This document shows positions 51,243 to 58,343 of a stretch of DNA of 64,000 nucleotides, one piece after another. The DNA is from Selenomonas sp. AB3002 (GTDB lineage: Bacteria; Bacillota; Negativicutes; Selenomonadales; Selenomonadaceae). Location: positions 310,001 through 374,000 of the forward strand of contig NZ_JNIO01000002.1 in the NCBI RefSeq assembly GCF_000702545.1, read 5' to 3'. Every line of letters starts with the position of its first letter. The stretch's first letter is position 1. The notes beneath the pieces were generated by a model that was not told the DNA's origin, made no database searches, and saw only the letters and a program-made list of their open reading frames with translations. Both the position numbers and the translations under genes were made by a program.

Positions 51243-52652
51243 TCAGCGGATGCCCTCGGCGGTGGTGAACTCGCCCACCTTCTCACCCTGCTCCATTTTC
51301 TCCAAAGCCAGCATGGCCTGGACATAGATAGCGCACTCCAGGCGCTTCTTCTGGAGCTCGCAGCCCAGCTCGTAGCTCTTGCGGATATCGCCGTGGAACA
51401 GGTCATCATTGGCATGGCAGCCGCCGCTGCAGAAAAACCTTGCCCAGCAATCCCGGCACTTTTCCTTGTTCAGCACATGGCTTTCACGGAAGTACTGGGG
51501 CAGCTCCTTATTAGTAACGCCCTCATAGATGGAGCCAAGCTTGTACCCCTCCCTGCCCACGAACTGATGGCAGGGGTACAAGTCGCCATTTTCCGCCACG
51601 GCGAAATACTCATGGCCGGCCCCGCAGCCGGACAAACGCTTGGCCACGCAGGGGCCGTTGGAAAGGTCCATGTTGAAGTGGAAGAAAAAGAAGCCCTTTC
51701 CCTCCCGATGGCGCTTGAGATATGCTTCGGTGAGCCTGTCATATTCCTCATAGATGCGGGGCAGATGCTCCTCCCTTAGGGCCAGGGGGCTGTCCTTCAG
51801 CACCACCGGCTCCATGGAGAGCACGTCAAAGCCAGCATCGTGCATGGCCAGCACATCTTCTGTGAAGTCCAGGTTCTCATTGGTATAGGTGCCGCGCATA
51901 TAGTAGTGCTCGCCATGGCGGCTGTCCACGAACTTCTTGAAGTTCTTCATGACCTTGTCGTAGGTGCCTTTGCCCCCCACATCAGGGCGCATGCGGTCAT
52001 GGACCTCCCGGCGGCCGTCGGTGGAAATGACCACTGACACATTGTTGTCGTTCAGCCACTTGATATTCTCATCGTTCAGCAGCATGCCATTGGTGGTCAT
52101 GGTAAGCTTGATGCTCACGCCCTTTTCTTTTTCCACCTCATGGACATGCTCTGCCACAGCCTTCACAGTCTTCATATTCATGAGGGGTTCGCCGCCGAAG
52201 AAGTCCACCTCGAAGTGCTTGCGGAAGGGACCGCAGTTCTCCAGCATGTAGTCTATGGCGCGGCAGCCCACCTCGGGACTCATGACAGCCCGCTCCTGGC
52301 CATAGCTGCCCCCATCGCCGAAGCAGTACTTGCAGCGCAGGTTGCAGTCCTGGGCCACCATCAGGCACAAGGACTTCACCAGCCCCTTTTCCTTGAAGGT
52401 AGGCGGCACGTCAATATCCGGGGCAAAGAGCTCTCCTGCCTCCATGAGCTCATGGAGTTCAGCCAGGGCTTCTTCCAGATCAGCCTTGGGGTAGCTGCCT
52501 GAGAGTTTCTCCAGCACTTCGCCATCGTTCTCCCCGTCGAAGACGTCCATCATATCATAGATCATCTTGTCAATGACATGGACCGCCCCGCTGTTGATAT
52601 CCAAAAGGATGTATTCGCCGTTCTGCTCAAACTTATGAATCTTGGCTTTCAC
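51243..52652 (-). CDS. scfB: Radical SAM/SPASM thioether-forming SCIFF peptide maturase
   Basis: It uses S-adenosylmethionine and Fe-S clusters to link Cys sulfurs of the SCIFF peptide to carbons of other residues. The radical-SAM cluster Cys are 103, 107 and 110 (CNLRCKYC). The SPASM region holds further Cys (GCGAGHEYFAVAENGDLYPCHQ; CRDCWARFFCSGGCHAND). The N-terminal 90 residues are a peptide-recognition-like domain. 469 residues, GTG start after AAGGAG. The substrate gene is 80 bases upstream. Confidence 0.95.
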   Translation of the reverse strand: MKAKIHKFEQNGEYILLDINSGAVHVIDKMIYDMMDVFDGENDGEVLEKLSGSYPKADLEEALAELHELMEAGELFAPDIDVPPTFKEKGLVKSLCLMVAQDCNLRCKYCFGDGGSYGQERAVMSPEVGCRAIDYMLENCGPFRKHFEVDFFGGEPLMNMKTVKAVAEHVHEVEKEKGVSIKLTMTTNGMLLNDENIKWLNDNNVSVVISTDGRREVHDRMRPDVGGKGTYDKVMKNFKKFVDSRHGEHYYMRGTYTNENLDFTEDVLAMHDAGFDVLSMEPVVLKDSPLALREEHLPRIYEEYDRLTEAYLKRHREGKGFFFFHFNMDLSNGPCVAKRLSGCGAGHEYFAVAENGDLYPCHQFVGREGYKLGSIYEGVTNKELPQYFRESHVLNKEKCRDCWARFFCSGGCHANDDLFHGDIRKSYELGCELQKKRLECAIYVQAMLALEKMEQGEKVGEFTTAEGIR

Positions 52653-52687
52653 TTACATTCTCCTTACAATATTTTACAATATTAATG

Positions 52688-52715
52688 AAAAAAGCCTCCC
52701 CCAAGCGGGGGAGGG
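52688..52715 (-). terminator. Attenuating terminator between scfA and scfB
   Basis: CCCTCCCCCG-CTT-GGGGGAGGC followed by six T on the minus strand. It should make precursor peptide message more abundant than maturase message. Confidence 0.85.
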
Positions 52716-52731
52716 AACTGTCCTTGGACAA

Positions 52732-52869
52732 TTACTTTTCGCAGACCTGGTTGCCTACTGTGCAGGAAGTCTTGCAAGCAGACTGGCAGGATGCCTGGCA
52801 CTCGCCGCAGCCGCCCGTCTTCAGGGACTTCTGCATGGTCGGCTTGTTGACCGTCTTGATGTGCTTCAT
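52732..52869 (-). CDS. scfA: SCIFF precursor peptide (six cysteines in forty-five residues)
   Basis: This 45-residue ribosomally made peptide has exactly six Cys at 21, 24, 28, 32, 36 and 43 (GGCGECQASCQSACKTSC then TVGNQVC), the SCIFF pattern. The N-terminal half (KHIKTVNKPTMQKSLKTGG) acts as leader. It is the substrate of the radical-SAM enzyme encoded next. The mature product's role is unknown across the family. GAGGAGGG precedes the ATG; a consensus promoter lies just upstream. Confidence 0.97.
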   Translation of the reverse strand: MKHIKTVNKPTMQKSLKTGGCGECQASCQSACKTSCTVGNQVCEK

Positions 52870-52912
52870 TCGTGAACCCTCCTCACATCGCAGAAAATCT
52901 GCATATACTGTT

Positions 52913-52941
52913 ATTCTACCCTATTTATCCTCTTGTTGCAA
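52913..52941 (-). promoter_or_regulatory. Promoter of the SCIFF operon
   Basis: TTGCAA, 17 bases, TAGAAT on the minus strand, 44 bases before scfA. Confidence 0.7.
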
Positions 52942-52960
52942 GAATTTTCCGCCCGAACTG

Positions 52961-53728
52961 TCAGTCACAAAGCTCCATCCGCCTCTTGCAGAAAGTCACT
53001 GGCTGGAGGTTCATCTCAGAAGCGAACCGCCTGGCCTGATAGAAATGAGCGCCGATGGCTTCCTGCTTATGTGCATCGCTGCCAATGGCCACATACTTGC
53101 CACCCAGTTCCATGTAGCGGCTGTAGATGGGCACCAGTTCCTTGACAGCCAGCTTGTCGCCAAAGCGGCGGGTGTTCAGCTCCAGTACCGTTTCCGTCTC
53201 GATGACAGCCTTCAGCACCTCATCGATTTCTTCCTTGAAGGAGCCGTAATCAAGCTCCGGGTTGTCGTAAGGAGCAGTGCGGCAAATGTAGTCTATATGG
53301 GCGAGGATATCTATGAAATCATGGCTGTAGAGGTTGTCCACCATAGCACGGAAATACTTCCGGTAGGCTTCCTCCTTTTCCTTGCCCTCAAAGAAATCCG
53401 GATAGTAGATGTCCAAATCATCCAGGAAGTGAATGGACCCTATGACCTGGTCGAAGGGCACCCGCGCCACAAACTCACGGCTGCCCTCCAGTGTGCCAGC
53501 CTTCATGCCCACCTCAATGCCCAGCCGCAGGTTCTCCCCCCGCAAGGGCAGGTATTTCTTCCAGTAGGCCTCAGGGTCAAAGGTGAACTCTATGGGAGCA
53601 GCTTCCAGATCCAGGTGCTCCGTGAACACCAGCCCCAGTCCCAGTCTCTCAGCTGCTTCCAAAGCTTCCGAGGCAGGCATTTCCGAATCAGCAGAAAACT
53701 CCGTATGAGTATGGCTGTCAAACATCAT
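52961..53728 (-). CDS. PHP-domain phosphatase, histidinol-phosphatase (HisJ/HisK) family
   Basis: 255 residues with the metal-binding PHP motifs: FDSHTHTEFSADS, FTEHLD, the Glu in GIEVGM, GSIHFLDD, AHIDYICR and IGSDAHK. Family members hydrolyse L-histidinol phosphate in histidine synthesis; other PHP phosphatases look alike, and no his genes are nearby, so the substrate is tentative. AGGTAATC precedes the ATG. It lies 43 bases after the TSCPD gene on the same strand. Confidence 0.82.
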   Translation of the reverse strand: MMFDSHTHTEFSADSEMPASEALEAAERLGLGLVFTEHLDLEAAPIEFTFDPEAYWKKYLPLRGENLRLGIEVGMKAGTLEGSREFVARVPFDQVIGSIHFLDDLDIYYPDFFEGKEKEEAYRKYFRAMVDNLYSHDFIDILAHIDYICRTAPYDNPELDYGSFKEEIDEVLKAVIETETVLELNTRRFGDKLAVKELVPIYSRYMELGGKYVAIGSDAHKQEAIGAHFYQARRFASEMNLQPVTFCKRRMELCD

Positions 53729-53771
53729 GATGATTACCTCGCATTCTTAAGGGACAGGACTGGATTCAAAC

Positions 53772-54041
53772 TCAGTTGCCGGCGTTGATCTGGTCAGCTT
53801 CGTAGGCAGCCTGCAGTGCCTTGGCCAGCTGGTCCGGGCAGGAAGTATTCTTGCCGTTGCAGGTATTGCCTGCAAAGCGCTCAATGACAAAATCCATATC
53901 CATGCCCTGCACCAATTTGCTGATGCCCTTCAGGTTGCCATTGCAGCCGCCCTCGAACTCAACGTGCTTGATGGTCTTGCCATCCAGCTCCAGGGTAATC
54001 TTGCGGGCGCAAGTGCCCTTCGTCTTATATTCGTAAACCAT
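53772..54041 (-). CDS. TSCPD-domain protein (TIGR03905-like)
   Basis: An 89-residue protein named for the motif seen here as NTSCPDQLA. Three conserved Cys (GTCARK, EGGCNGN, FAGNTCNGKNTSC) hint at metal or cluster binding; the domain resembles the C-terminal part of some B12-dependent ribonucleotide reductases. The function is unknown. GGAGAG precedes the ATG. It has its own promoter and may be co-transcribed with the PHP phosphatase gene. Confidence 0.88.
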   Translation of the reverse strand: MVYEYKTKGTCARKITLELDGKTIKHVEFEGGCNGNLKGISKLVQGMDMDFVIERFAGNTCNGKNTSCPDQLAKALQAAYEADQINAGN

Positions 54042-54094
54042 TAAAGACTCTCCTATCTTTCACAAATCAACTTGCGTATTTTTAGTATCTAGTC

Positions 54095-54122
54095 ATTATA
54101 CCATATTACAAATGAATCTCAA
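54095..54122 (-). promoter_or_regulatory. Promoter of the TSCPD gene
   Basis: TTGAGA, 16 bases, TATAAT on the minus strand, 54 bases before the start codon. Confidence 0.6.
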
Positions 54123-54146
54123 TAACCCTTGTACTGTTTTTGTTTA

Positions 54147-54175
54147 TTGACATGAACTAACTAATAGTATAGCAT
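54147..54175 (+). promoter_or_regulatory. Promoter of the EamA transporter gene
   Basis: TTGACA with TATAGC after 15 bases or TAGCAT after 17 bases; divergent from the TSCPD promoter. Confidence 0.55.
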
Positions 54176-54209
54176 GAATCCATATTCATACAAAGGAGAC
54201 TTCCAAAAT

Positions 54210-55109
54210 ATGCAAATGCGTGGCAATATCCTGCTGCTTATCACCGCCTTCATCTGGGGCACCGCCTTCGTGGCCCAGCAGGTGGGCATGGACGAGCTGG
54301 GGCCTTTCACCTACGCCGCCGCCCGCTTCTTCCTGGGCACCATCTTCCTCTGGGGACTTTGGCTCATGGACGGAAAGAAACGCAACTCAAGAAAAGAACG
54401 CGGCCTGCACCATTCCGGCTGGAAACTTGGCCTTGGCTCAGGGCTGCTGCTCTTCATCGCCAGTTCCATGCAGCAGGTAGCCCTGCAGTATACCACCGTG
54501 GGCAAGACCTCCTTCATCACCGCCCTCTACATCGTGCTGGTCCCCCTAGGCGCCGCCCTCTTCCGCCTGGGCAAGGTCTACGCCGTAAACTGGCTTGGGG
54601 CTGTGCTGGCGGTAAGCGGCCTTTACCTGCTCACCATCCAGGGAAGCCTTGCCCTGAACCTGGGCGACATTCTGGTAGCCCTCAGCGCCCTGGGCTGGAC
54701 AGCCCAGATACTCTTCATCGACCGCTTCGCCCCCCATGTGGACGTGCTGGAACTCTCCCTCTCCCAGACCATCTGCTGCTTCGTAGCCAGCCTTGCCGCC
54801 GCCCTGGGAACGGAGGACATCTCCCTGGCTCCCATCCTCCACTCCTGGTTCCCCATTGCCTACGCAGGCGTGCTTTCCACCGGCGTGGCCTTCACCCTGC
54901 AGATCGTGGGCCAGAAATACGCCGCCCCCAGCGAAGCCGCCGTCATCATGAGCTTCGAAGCCGTCTTCGGCGCACTGGCCAGCTACATCATCTTAGGCGA
55001 GCAGATGACCTTCGCCCAACTCTCCGGCTGCCTCCTGATGTTCGCAGGAGTAATAGTAAGCCAGCTGCGCACGATAATGAAGAAAAATCCCACACCCCAA
55101 GCCCAGTAA
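54210..55109 (+). CDS. DMT-superfamily (EamA) transporter
   Basis: Ten predicted membrane helices form two EamA repeats (NILLLITAFIWGTAFVAQQVGM at the start; the second begins near ILVALSALGWTAQILFIDRF). Members export amino acids or other metabolites; the substrate is unknown. 299 residues. The ATG at 54210 is chosen since AAAGGAG lies 11 bases upstream; an ATG 12 codons earlier lies in the promoter. Single gene on the plus strand, with repeat copy D directly after it. Confidence 0.9.
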   Translation: MQMRGNILLLITAFIWGTAFVAQQVGMDELGPFTYAAARFFLGTIFLWGLWLMDGKKRNSRKERGLHHSGWKLGLGSGLLLFIASSMQQVALQYTTVGKTSFITALYIVLVPLGAALFRLGKVYAVNWLGAVLAVSGLYLLTIQGSLALNLGDILVALSALGWTAQILFIDRFAPHVDVLELSLSQTICCFVASLAAALGTEDISLAPILHSWFPIAYAGVLSTGVAFTLQIVGQKYAAPSEAAVIMSFEAVFGALASYIILGEQMTFAQLSGCLLMFAGVIVSQLRTIMKKNPTPQAQ

Positions 55110-55111
55110 CT

Positions 55112-55325
55112 CCCCCGAACCCCCGGGCCCCATGGATGGGGCCCTGTGGCCGTTGAATTTAGGACAAATTCAAGGCCACGTTTTCTTTCGCTACGAACTC
55201 TTGGCTATTTCAAGTCCGAAGGACTTGTAAATCGCTTAGAGTTCGTGCGAGGGCGTAGTGTGACACAGTGTGTCACACGTAGCTTGGTTCGTTTTCTTTG
55301 CGCCAAAGAAAATGAACAGACGGAA
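55112..55325. repeat. Composite palindromic repeat, copy D, with a nested insertion
   Basis: It starts with a GGGCCCCATGGATGGGGCCC hairpin, then GAATTT..AAATTC arms and CACGTTTTCTTT. At about 55190 the core is interrupted by some 93 bases (CTACGAACTCT..AGAGTTCGT arms and a TGTGACACAGTGTGTCACA palindrome) before it resumes with TTGGTTCG and TTTCTTTGCGCCAAAGAAA. Confidence 0.8.
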
Positions 55326-55332
55326 TGAAATA

Positions 55333-55382
55333 AAGGCTGGAAAGTAAGTCTAACAAAAAACTTACCTTCCAGCCTTCTTTTT
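55333..55382. terminator. Shared terminator of eamA and ppx genes
   Basis: AAGGCTGGAA-AGTAAG pairs with CTTACC-TTCCAGCCTT; T runs on the plus strand end, convergent arrangement. Confidence 0.75.
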
Positions 55383-55386
55383 GTAA

Positions 55387-56313
55387 TCAAATATCCTTTT
55401 TCAAAACCTGCTGATACAAATACCCTTCACGCACTCCCATATAGCTCACATGAATCATCTTGGCCTTGAAGTGCTTGATGACCGTCTGCAGGATGATCAT
55501 GCCCGGCAGGATAGTCCTGATGCGATCCGGCACTACCTTCAGCATGAGGTCCAGTTTGTCAGTAGCTACTTCCTCATCACCTTCGGGATTCTCCAGCTTC
55601 TTGAGGATCTTCTTGACATTGACGGCGTTAATAACGCTATTATTTGGCGGCAGGCTGAACATGGCATTGTTGAGCTTGCAGGCGGCGCGCACGGTACCGC
55701 CCACGCCGCAGATGCCGTCAATCTTCTTATACTTGCCCTCGAAGAACTCCGCATCCGCCATCATGGCTGCCAACACAGCCTCCTGAATGGCCTTGCGCTC
55801 CTTCTTGGTGGGAATGAGATGGCTCACGTACTCATTGTACATGGAAAGGGACCCCACGGGCATGGAGAAAGCCTTCTCTATCTTCTGGTCCTTGTAGACT
55901 ACCAGCTCCGTGCTGGCACCGCCGATATCCACCAGGAGGCCCGTGTGCAGATGCATGGCCCGGGTAGCCCCCACGAAGTCCAGCTCTGCTTCCTTCTCCC
56001 CTGGGATGACCTCTATCTTCAGCCCGCTAGCCCGCATGATCTGATCCACAGCTTCCTCGCTGTTGTCAATATTGCGCAGGGCCGCCGTAGCAAAGGCATG
56101 TCCCTCCACATCAAAGGCCTTCAAAAGCCCGTTGAACTCGCTGAGGATAATGCTGGCCCGCTCAATGCCTTCCTCATTCATGCGCCCATGCTTGATGTAC
56201 GAAGCCAAACCCGTGGAATCCTTCTTGCTCATCAAGAGCTCTGGCTTATCCCCGTCCATACGATAGATATTGAGCCGGATGGTGTTGGAACCGATATCGA
56301 TGATGCCATACAT
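55387..56313 (-). CDS. Ppx/GppA-family exopolyphosphatase/pppGpp phosphatase
   Basis: 308 residues of the ASKHA phosphatase fold: MYGIIDIGSNTIRLNIY at the start (phosphate loop 1), FATAALRNIDNSEEAV, and GLLVDIGGASTELVVY (loop 2). The short length, without a C-terminal HD-like domain, resembles single-domain Ppx/GppA proteins; polyphosphate and pppGpp are both possible substrates. The ATG at 56313 follows AAAGGGGA. A terminator hairpin lies in its leader, 20 bases before the start codon. Confidence 0.88.
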   Translation of the reverse strand: MYGIIDIGSNTIRLNIYRMDGDKPELLMSKKDSTGLASYIKHGRMNEEGIERASIILSEFNGLLKAFDVEGHAFATAALRNIDNSEEAVDQIMRASGLKIEVIPGEKEAELDFVGATRAMHLHTGLLVDIGGASTELVVYKDQKIEKAFSMPVGSLSMYNEYVSHLIPTKKERKAIQEAVLAAMMADAEFFEGKYKKIDGICGVGGTVRAACKLNNAMFSLPPNNSVINAVNVKKILKKLENPEGDEEVATDKLDLMLKVVPDRIRTILPGMIILQTVIKHFKAKMIHVSYMGVREGYLYQQVLKKDI

Positions 56314-56332
56314 ACTACCATTCCCCTTTCGT

Positions 56333-56363
56333 AAAAAAACCCCCGGCTGATGGAGGCTGGGGG
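56333..56363 (-). terminator. Intrinsic terminator in the ppx leader
   Basis: GCCCCCAGCC-TCCATCA-GCCGGGGG-type stem followed by seven T on the minus strand. It lies between the ppx promoter (56403-56431) and the ppx ribosome-binding site, so it may be an attenuator. Confidence 0.75.
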
Positions 56364-56402
56364 CTTTCTCGTGCAATATCTTCTTCTCTTCTTTCTGCCC
56401 TA

Positions 56403-56431
56403 ATTCTACCATCAGATTGCCTAAAAATCAA
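56403..56431 (-). promoter_or_regulatory. ppx promoter, overlapping the divergent small-gene promoter
   Basis: TTGATT, 17 bases, TAGAAT on the minus strand. Confidence 0.65.
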
Positions 56432-56445
56432 GATTTTGATAAAAT
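56417..56445 (+). promoter_or_regulatory. Promoter of the small membrane peptide gene
   Basis: TTGCCT, 17 bases, TAAAAT on the plus strand; it shares 15 bases with the ppx promoter. Confidence 0.65.
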
Positions 56446-56459
56446 ATGTTCTGTTGCGG

Positions 56460-56483
56460 AACCACCGCCTGAAAGGAGGTGGT
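56460..56483 (+). promoter_or_regulatory. Hairpin that buries the ribosome-binding site of the small peptide gene
   Basis: ACCACCGCCT-GAA-AGGAGGTGGT: the 3' arm is the Shine-Dalgarno sequence of the GTG start at 56487, with one mismatch in ten pairs. Confidence 0.7.
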
Positions 56484-56486
56484 CTC

Positions 56487-56582
56487 GTGTCAATCTTCTT
56501 CTCTTTCACGCTGTCTGTTGTCGCCGGCATAGTTGCCCACTATGTCTGCTTATGGCTCGACAAGCGTTTCCGCAACAAATAG
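56487..56582 (+). CDS. 31-residue hydrophobic peptide, type-I-toxin-like
   Basis: The peptide has a single membrane helix (SIFFSFTLSVVAGIVAHYVC) followed by a basic tail (LWLDKRFRNK), the layout of small Gram-positive type I toxins and holin-like peptides. It starts with GTG, four bases after a very strong AAAGGAGGTGG site that is sequestered in a hairpin. It has its own promoter (56417-56445) and terminator. No antisense RNA promoter was firmly identified, so toxin status is inference; a membrane-bound regulator is possible. Confidence 0.6.
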   Translation: MSIFFSFTLSVVAGIVAHYVCLWLDKRFRNK

Positions 56583-56617
56583 GGCAAGCTAAGGCGGGGT
56601 GATGGCCGCCAAAGCAT

Positions 56618-56645
56618 AAGGCTCGGTCTTTTGGCCGGGCCTTTT
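56618..56645 (+). terminator. Terminator of the small peptide gene
   Basis: AAGGCTCGG-TCTTTT-GGCCGGGCCTTTT on the plus strand, 36 bases past the stop codon. Confidence 0.85.
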
Positions 56646-56661
56646 CCTATGTTTCATAAAT

Positions 56662-57027
56662 TTATTTCTGCTGCTCATACTTGGACGGGCACTTGATCAA
56701 AAGCTTCTCTGCCACAAAGTCCTGTCCCTGGCATTTGCCGATGGCTACGATATGATGGGCCTCATCAAACTGGTCAGGCTTGGTGCCTTTATACCGAATG
56801 GGCAAAGTCTCCCCGGATTCTTCGTCCTGCAAGGTGAAGACAAAATCCTCTCCCTCCTGATGGGGCGCGGGAGCGCTCTTGTCCAGGAGGCCCTTCACCT
56901 GCACGGAGCTTTGGGCTGTCTTCGCCTCTGCCACGCTGACATAGGGGGTCACGGAATCCATGAAATTCCAGGCAGCGTACCCCACAAAAGCTGCCAGCAG
57001 GGCAATGAGCAAGATTTTCCTATTCAT
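56662..57027 (-). CDS. ccmE: Cytochrome c maturation protein CcmE, Cys variant
   Basis: CcmE is the periplasmic heme chaperone of system I cytochrome c maturation. 121 residues: an N-terminal membrane anchor (ILLIALLAAFVGYAAWNFM) and an OB-fold domain. The heme-binding His of the usual HxxxY motif is Cys113 here (C-P-S-K-Tyr117), the CxxxY variant known from some sulfate reducers and archaea. The ATG at 57027 overlaps the ccmC stop codon (ATGAATAG). Last gene of ccmABCE. Confidence 0.88.
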   Translation of the reverse strand: MNRKILLIALLAAFVGYAAWNFMDSVTPYVSVAEAKTAQSSVQVKGLLDKSAPAPHQEGEDFVFTLQDEESGETLPIRYKGTKPDQFDEAHHIVAIGKCQGQDFVAEKLLIKCPSKYEQQK

Positions 57028-57667
57028 GAATAGCCTCCCCTTCTTTTCCATCTTCCGCCTTCTTCACATAGCGCTTCAGAAAATAACAGTAAATCCCTGT
57101 CATATCCACCAGCGCGGCCAGCAGCGTCCAGAGCATCACCGGGTCCATGTCGATATGGCCGCCGGCATTTAGCACCGGGGACGGATGCAGGGAAAAGTAC
57201 AGCCTGGGAATGATGAACACCAGGAAGGGCACCGTCAGGAAGGACAGCAGGGCGTAGACCGCGCTGACCCTGGCCCGCCGCTTTTCATCCGGCATGGCTG
57301 CCCGCAGGGTGAGGTAGGCACCGTAAATCAGCAGCAGCACGAAGATGGTGGTCTGCCGTGGGTCCCAGTTCCAGTAAGCCCCCCAGGTGAGCTTGGAGAA
57401 CACCGCCCCGCTAAGGGTGGCCAGAATGACGAACACCAGTCCCAGCCCCGCAGAATTGGCCGAAAGCCTGTCATAATGGCGCTTTGGCTCTTTCAGGTAT
57501 TTTGCCCCATAAAAGGCACTCACCAGAAAGGCCAGCACCGACACCCAGGCCACGGGAATATGGAAGAAGGCAATGCGCACATAATAGCCCAGCCCCTCCG
57601 CCGGTGGCACCACAAAGAAAACAACACCTATGATTGCCAAAGTCAGCACAGATAAAACCGCCAGCAT
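57020..57667 (-). CDS. ccmC: Heme exporter/handling protein CcmC
   Basis: CcmC presents heme to CcmE outside the membrane. 215 residues with six membrane helices and the tryptophan-rich WWD-type motif WGAYWNWDPRQTT. His residues that coordinate heme flank it (IAFFHIPVAW before; ALVDMT... region after). The ATG at 57667 follows AGGAG by eight bases. Four bases separate it from ccmB and it overlaps ccmE. Confidence 0.93.
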   Translation of the reverse strand: MLAVLSVLTLAIIGVVFFVVPPAEGLGYYVRIAFFHIPVAWVSVLAFLVSAFYGAKYLKEPKRHYDRLSANSAGLGLVFVILATLSGAVFSKLTWGAYWNWDPRQTTIFVLLLIYGAYLTLRAAMPDEKRRARVSAVYALLSFLTVPFLVFIIPRLYFSLHPSPVLNAGGHIDMDPVMLWTLLAALVDMTGIYCYFLKRYVKKAEDGKEGEAIHE

Positions 57668-57671
57668 GGCT

Positions 57672-58343
57672 TCACTCCTCATACCAAAGATAATCAAAGA
57701 GCAAGGACGCCCCCACCATCAAAATCATATCATAAAGGGCCAGCCCTCCCAAATAGGAAAAGGAACCAGCCTCCCCTCCCAAAGCTCCCGCCGTCAGGCT
57801 GATGGCGGGCAGGAACACGGGCAGGATCACCGGCAGCATGAGAATGGAGAAAAGCCCTCCATGCACCGCCGAACCTATAGTCAGAGCAGCCACCAGCGTG
57901 CCCGCCGCCGCCACCCCCAGCAGCCCCAGTGCTGTAGTCAGAACAAGCAGCGAAGGCTCTGCCACATTTCCCGCCAGCAGCATCAGAAAGAGCGGCAGGA
58001 TAAAGAGCCCCATGGCCAGCAAGACCAGATAAGTATAGAGCATTTTGCCAAAGAGCACCGGCTGGGAGCCGCCGTAAACACGCAAGGCCAGCAAGGTCCC
58101 TGCCGCTTCTTCGTCCAAGAAGACTCTGTCCGCCCCCACCATGGAGGCAAAGAAAAGTATCACCCAGAGAAGGGCCGCCGCCAGCTTCGGTGACAGGGCC
58201 GCCCCCTGCAGGGCCAGGCTAACACAGGAAAGGGTGGTGAGGGCAAACATGAGCATGGCAGCCCAGGAAGCCTTGAATCTCATGCCCTGCCTGAATTCTT
58301 TCAGGAGAACCAGCTTAGTTCCCGCCCAGACTGATGCATTCAT
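57672..58343 (-). CDS. ccmB: CcmB, membrane subunit of the CcmAB ABC transporter
   Basis: 223 residues with six hydrophobic segments and the family's N-terminal cytoplasmic helix (LVLLKEFRQGMRFKASW). With CcmA it releases holo-CcmE from CcmC using ATP. The family motif DRVFLDEEAAGTL is present around residue 65. The ATG at 58343 lies 29 bases inside the end of ccmA, so the two are translationally coupled. Confidence 0.93.
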   Translation of the reverse strand: MNASVWAGTKLVLLKEFRQGMRFKASWAAMLMFALTTLSCVSLALQGAALSPKLAAALLWVILFFASMVGADRVFLDEEAAGTLLALRVYGGSQPVLFGKMLYTYLVLLAMGLFILPLFLMLLAGNVAEPSLLVLTTALGLLGVAAAGTLVAALTIGSAVHGGLFSILMLPVILPVFLPAISLTAGALGGEAGSFSYLGGLALYDMILMVGASLLFDYLWYEE

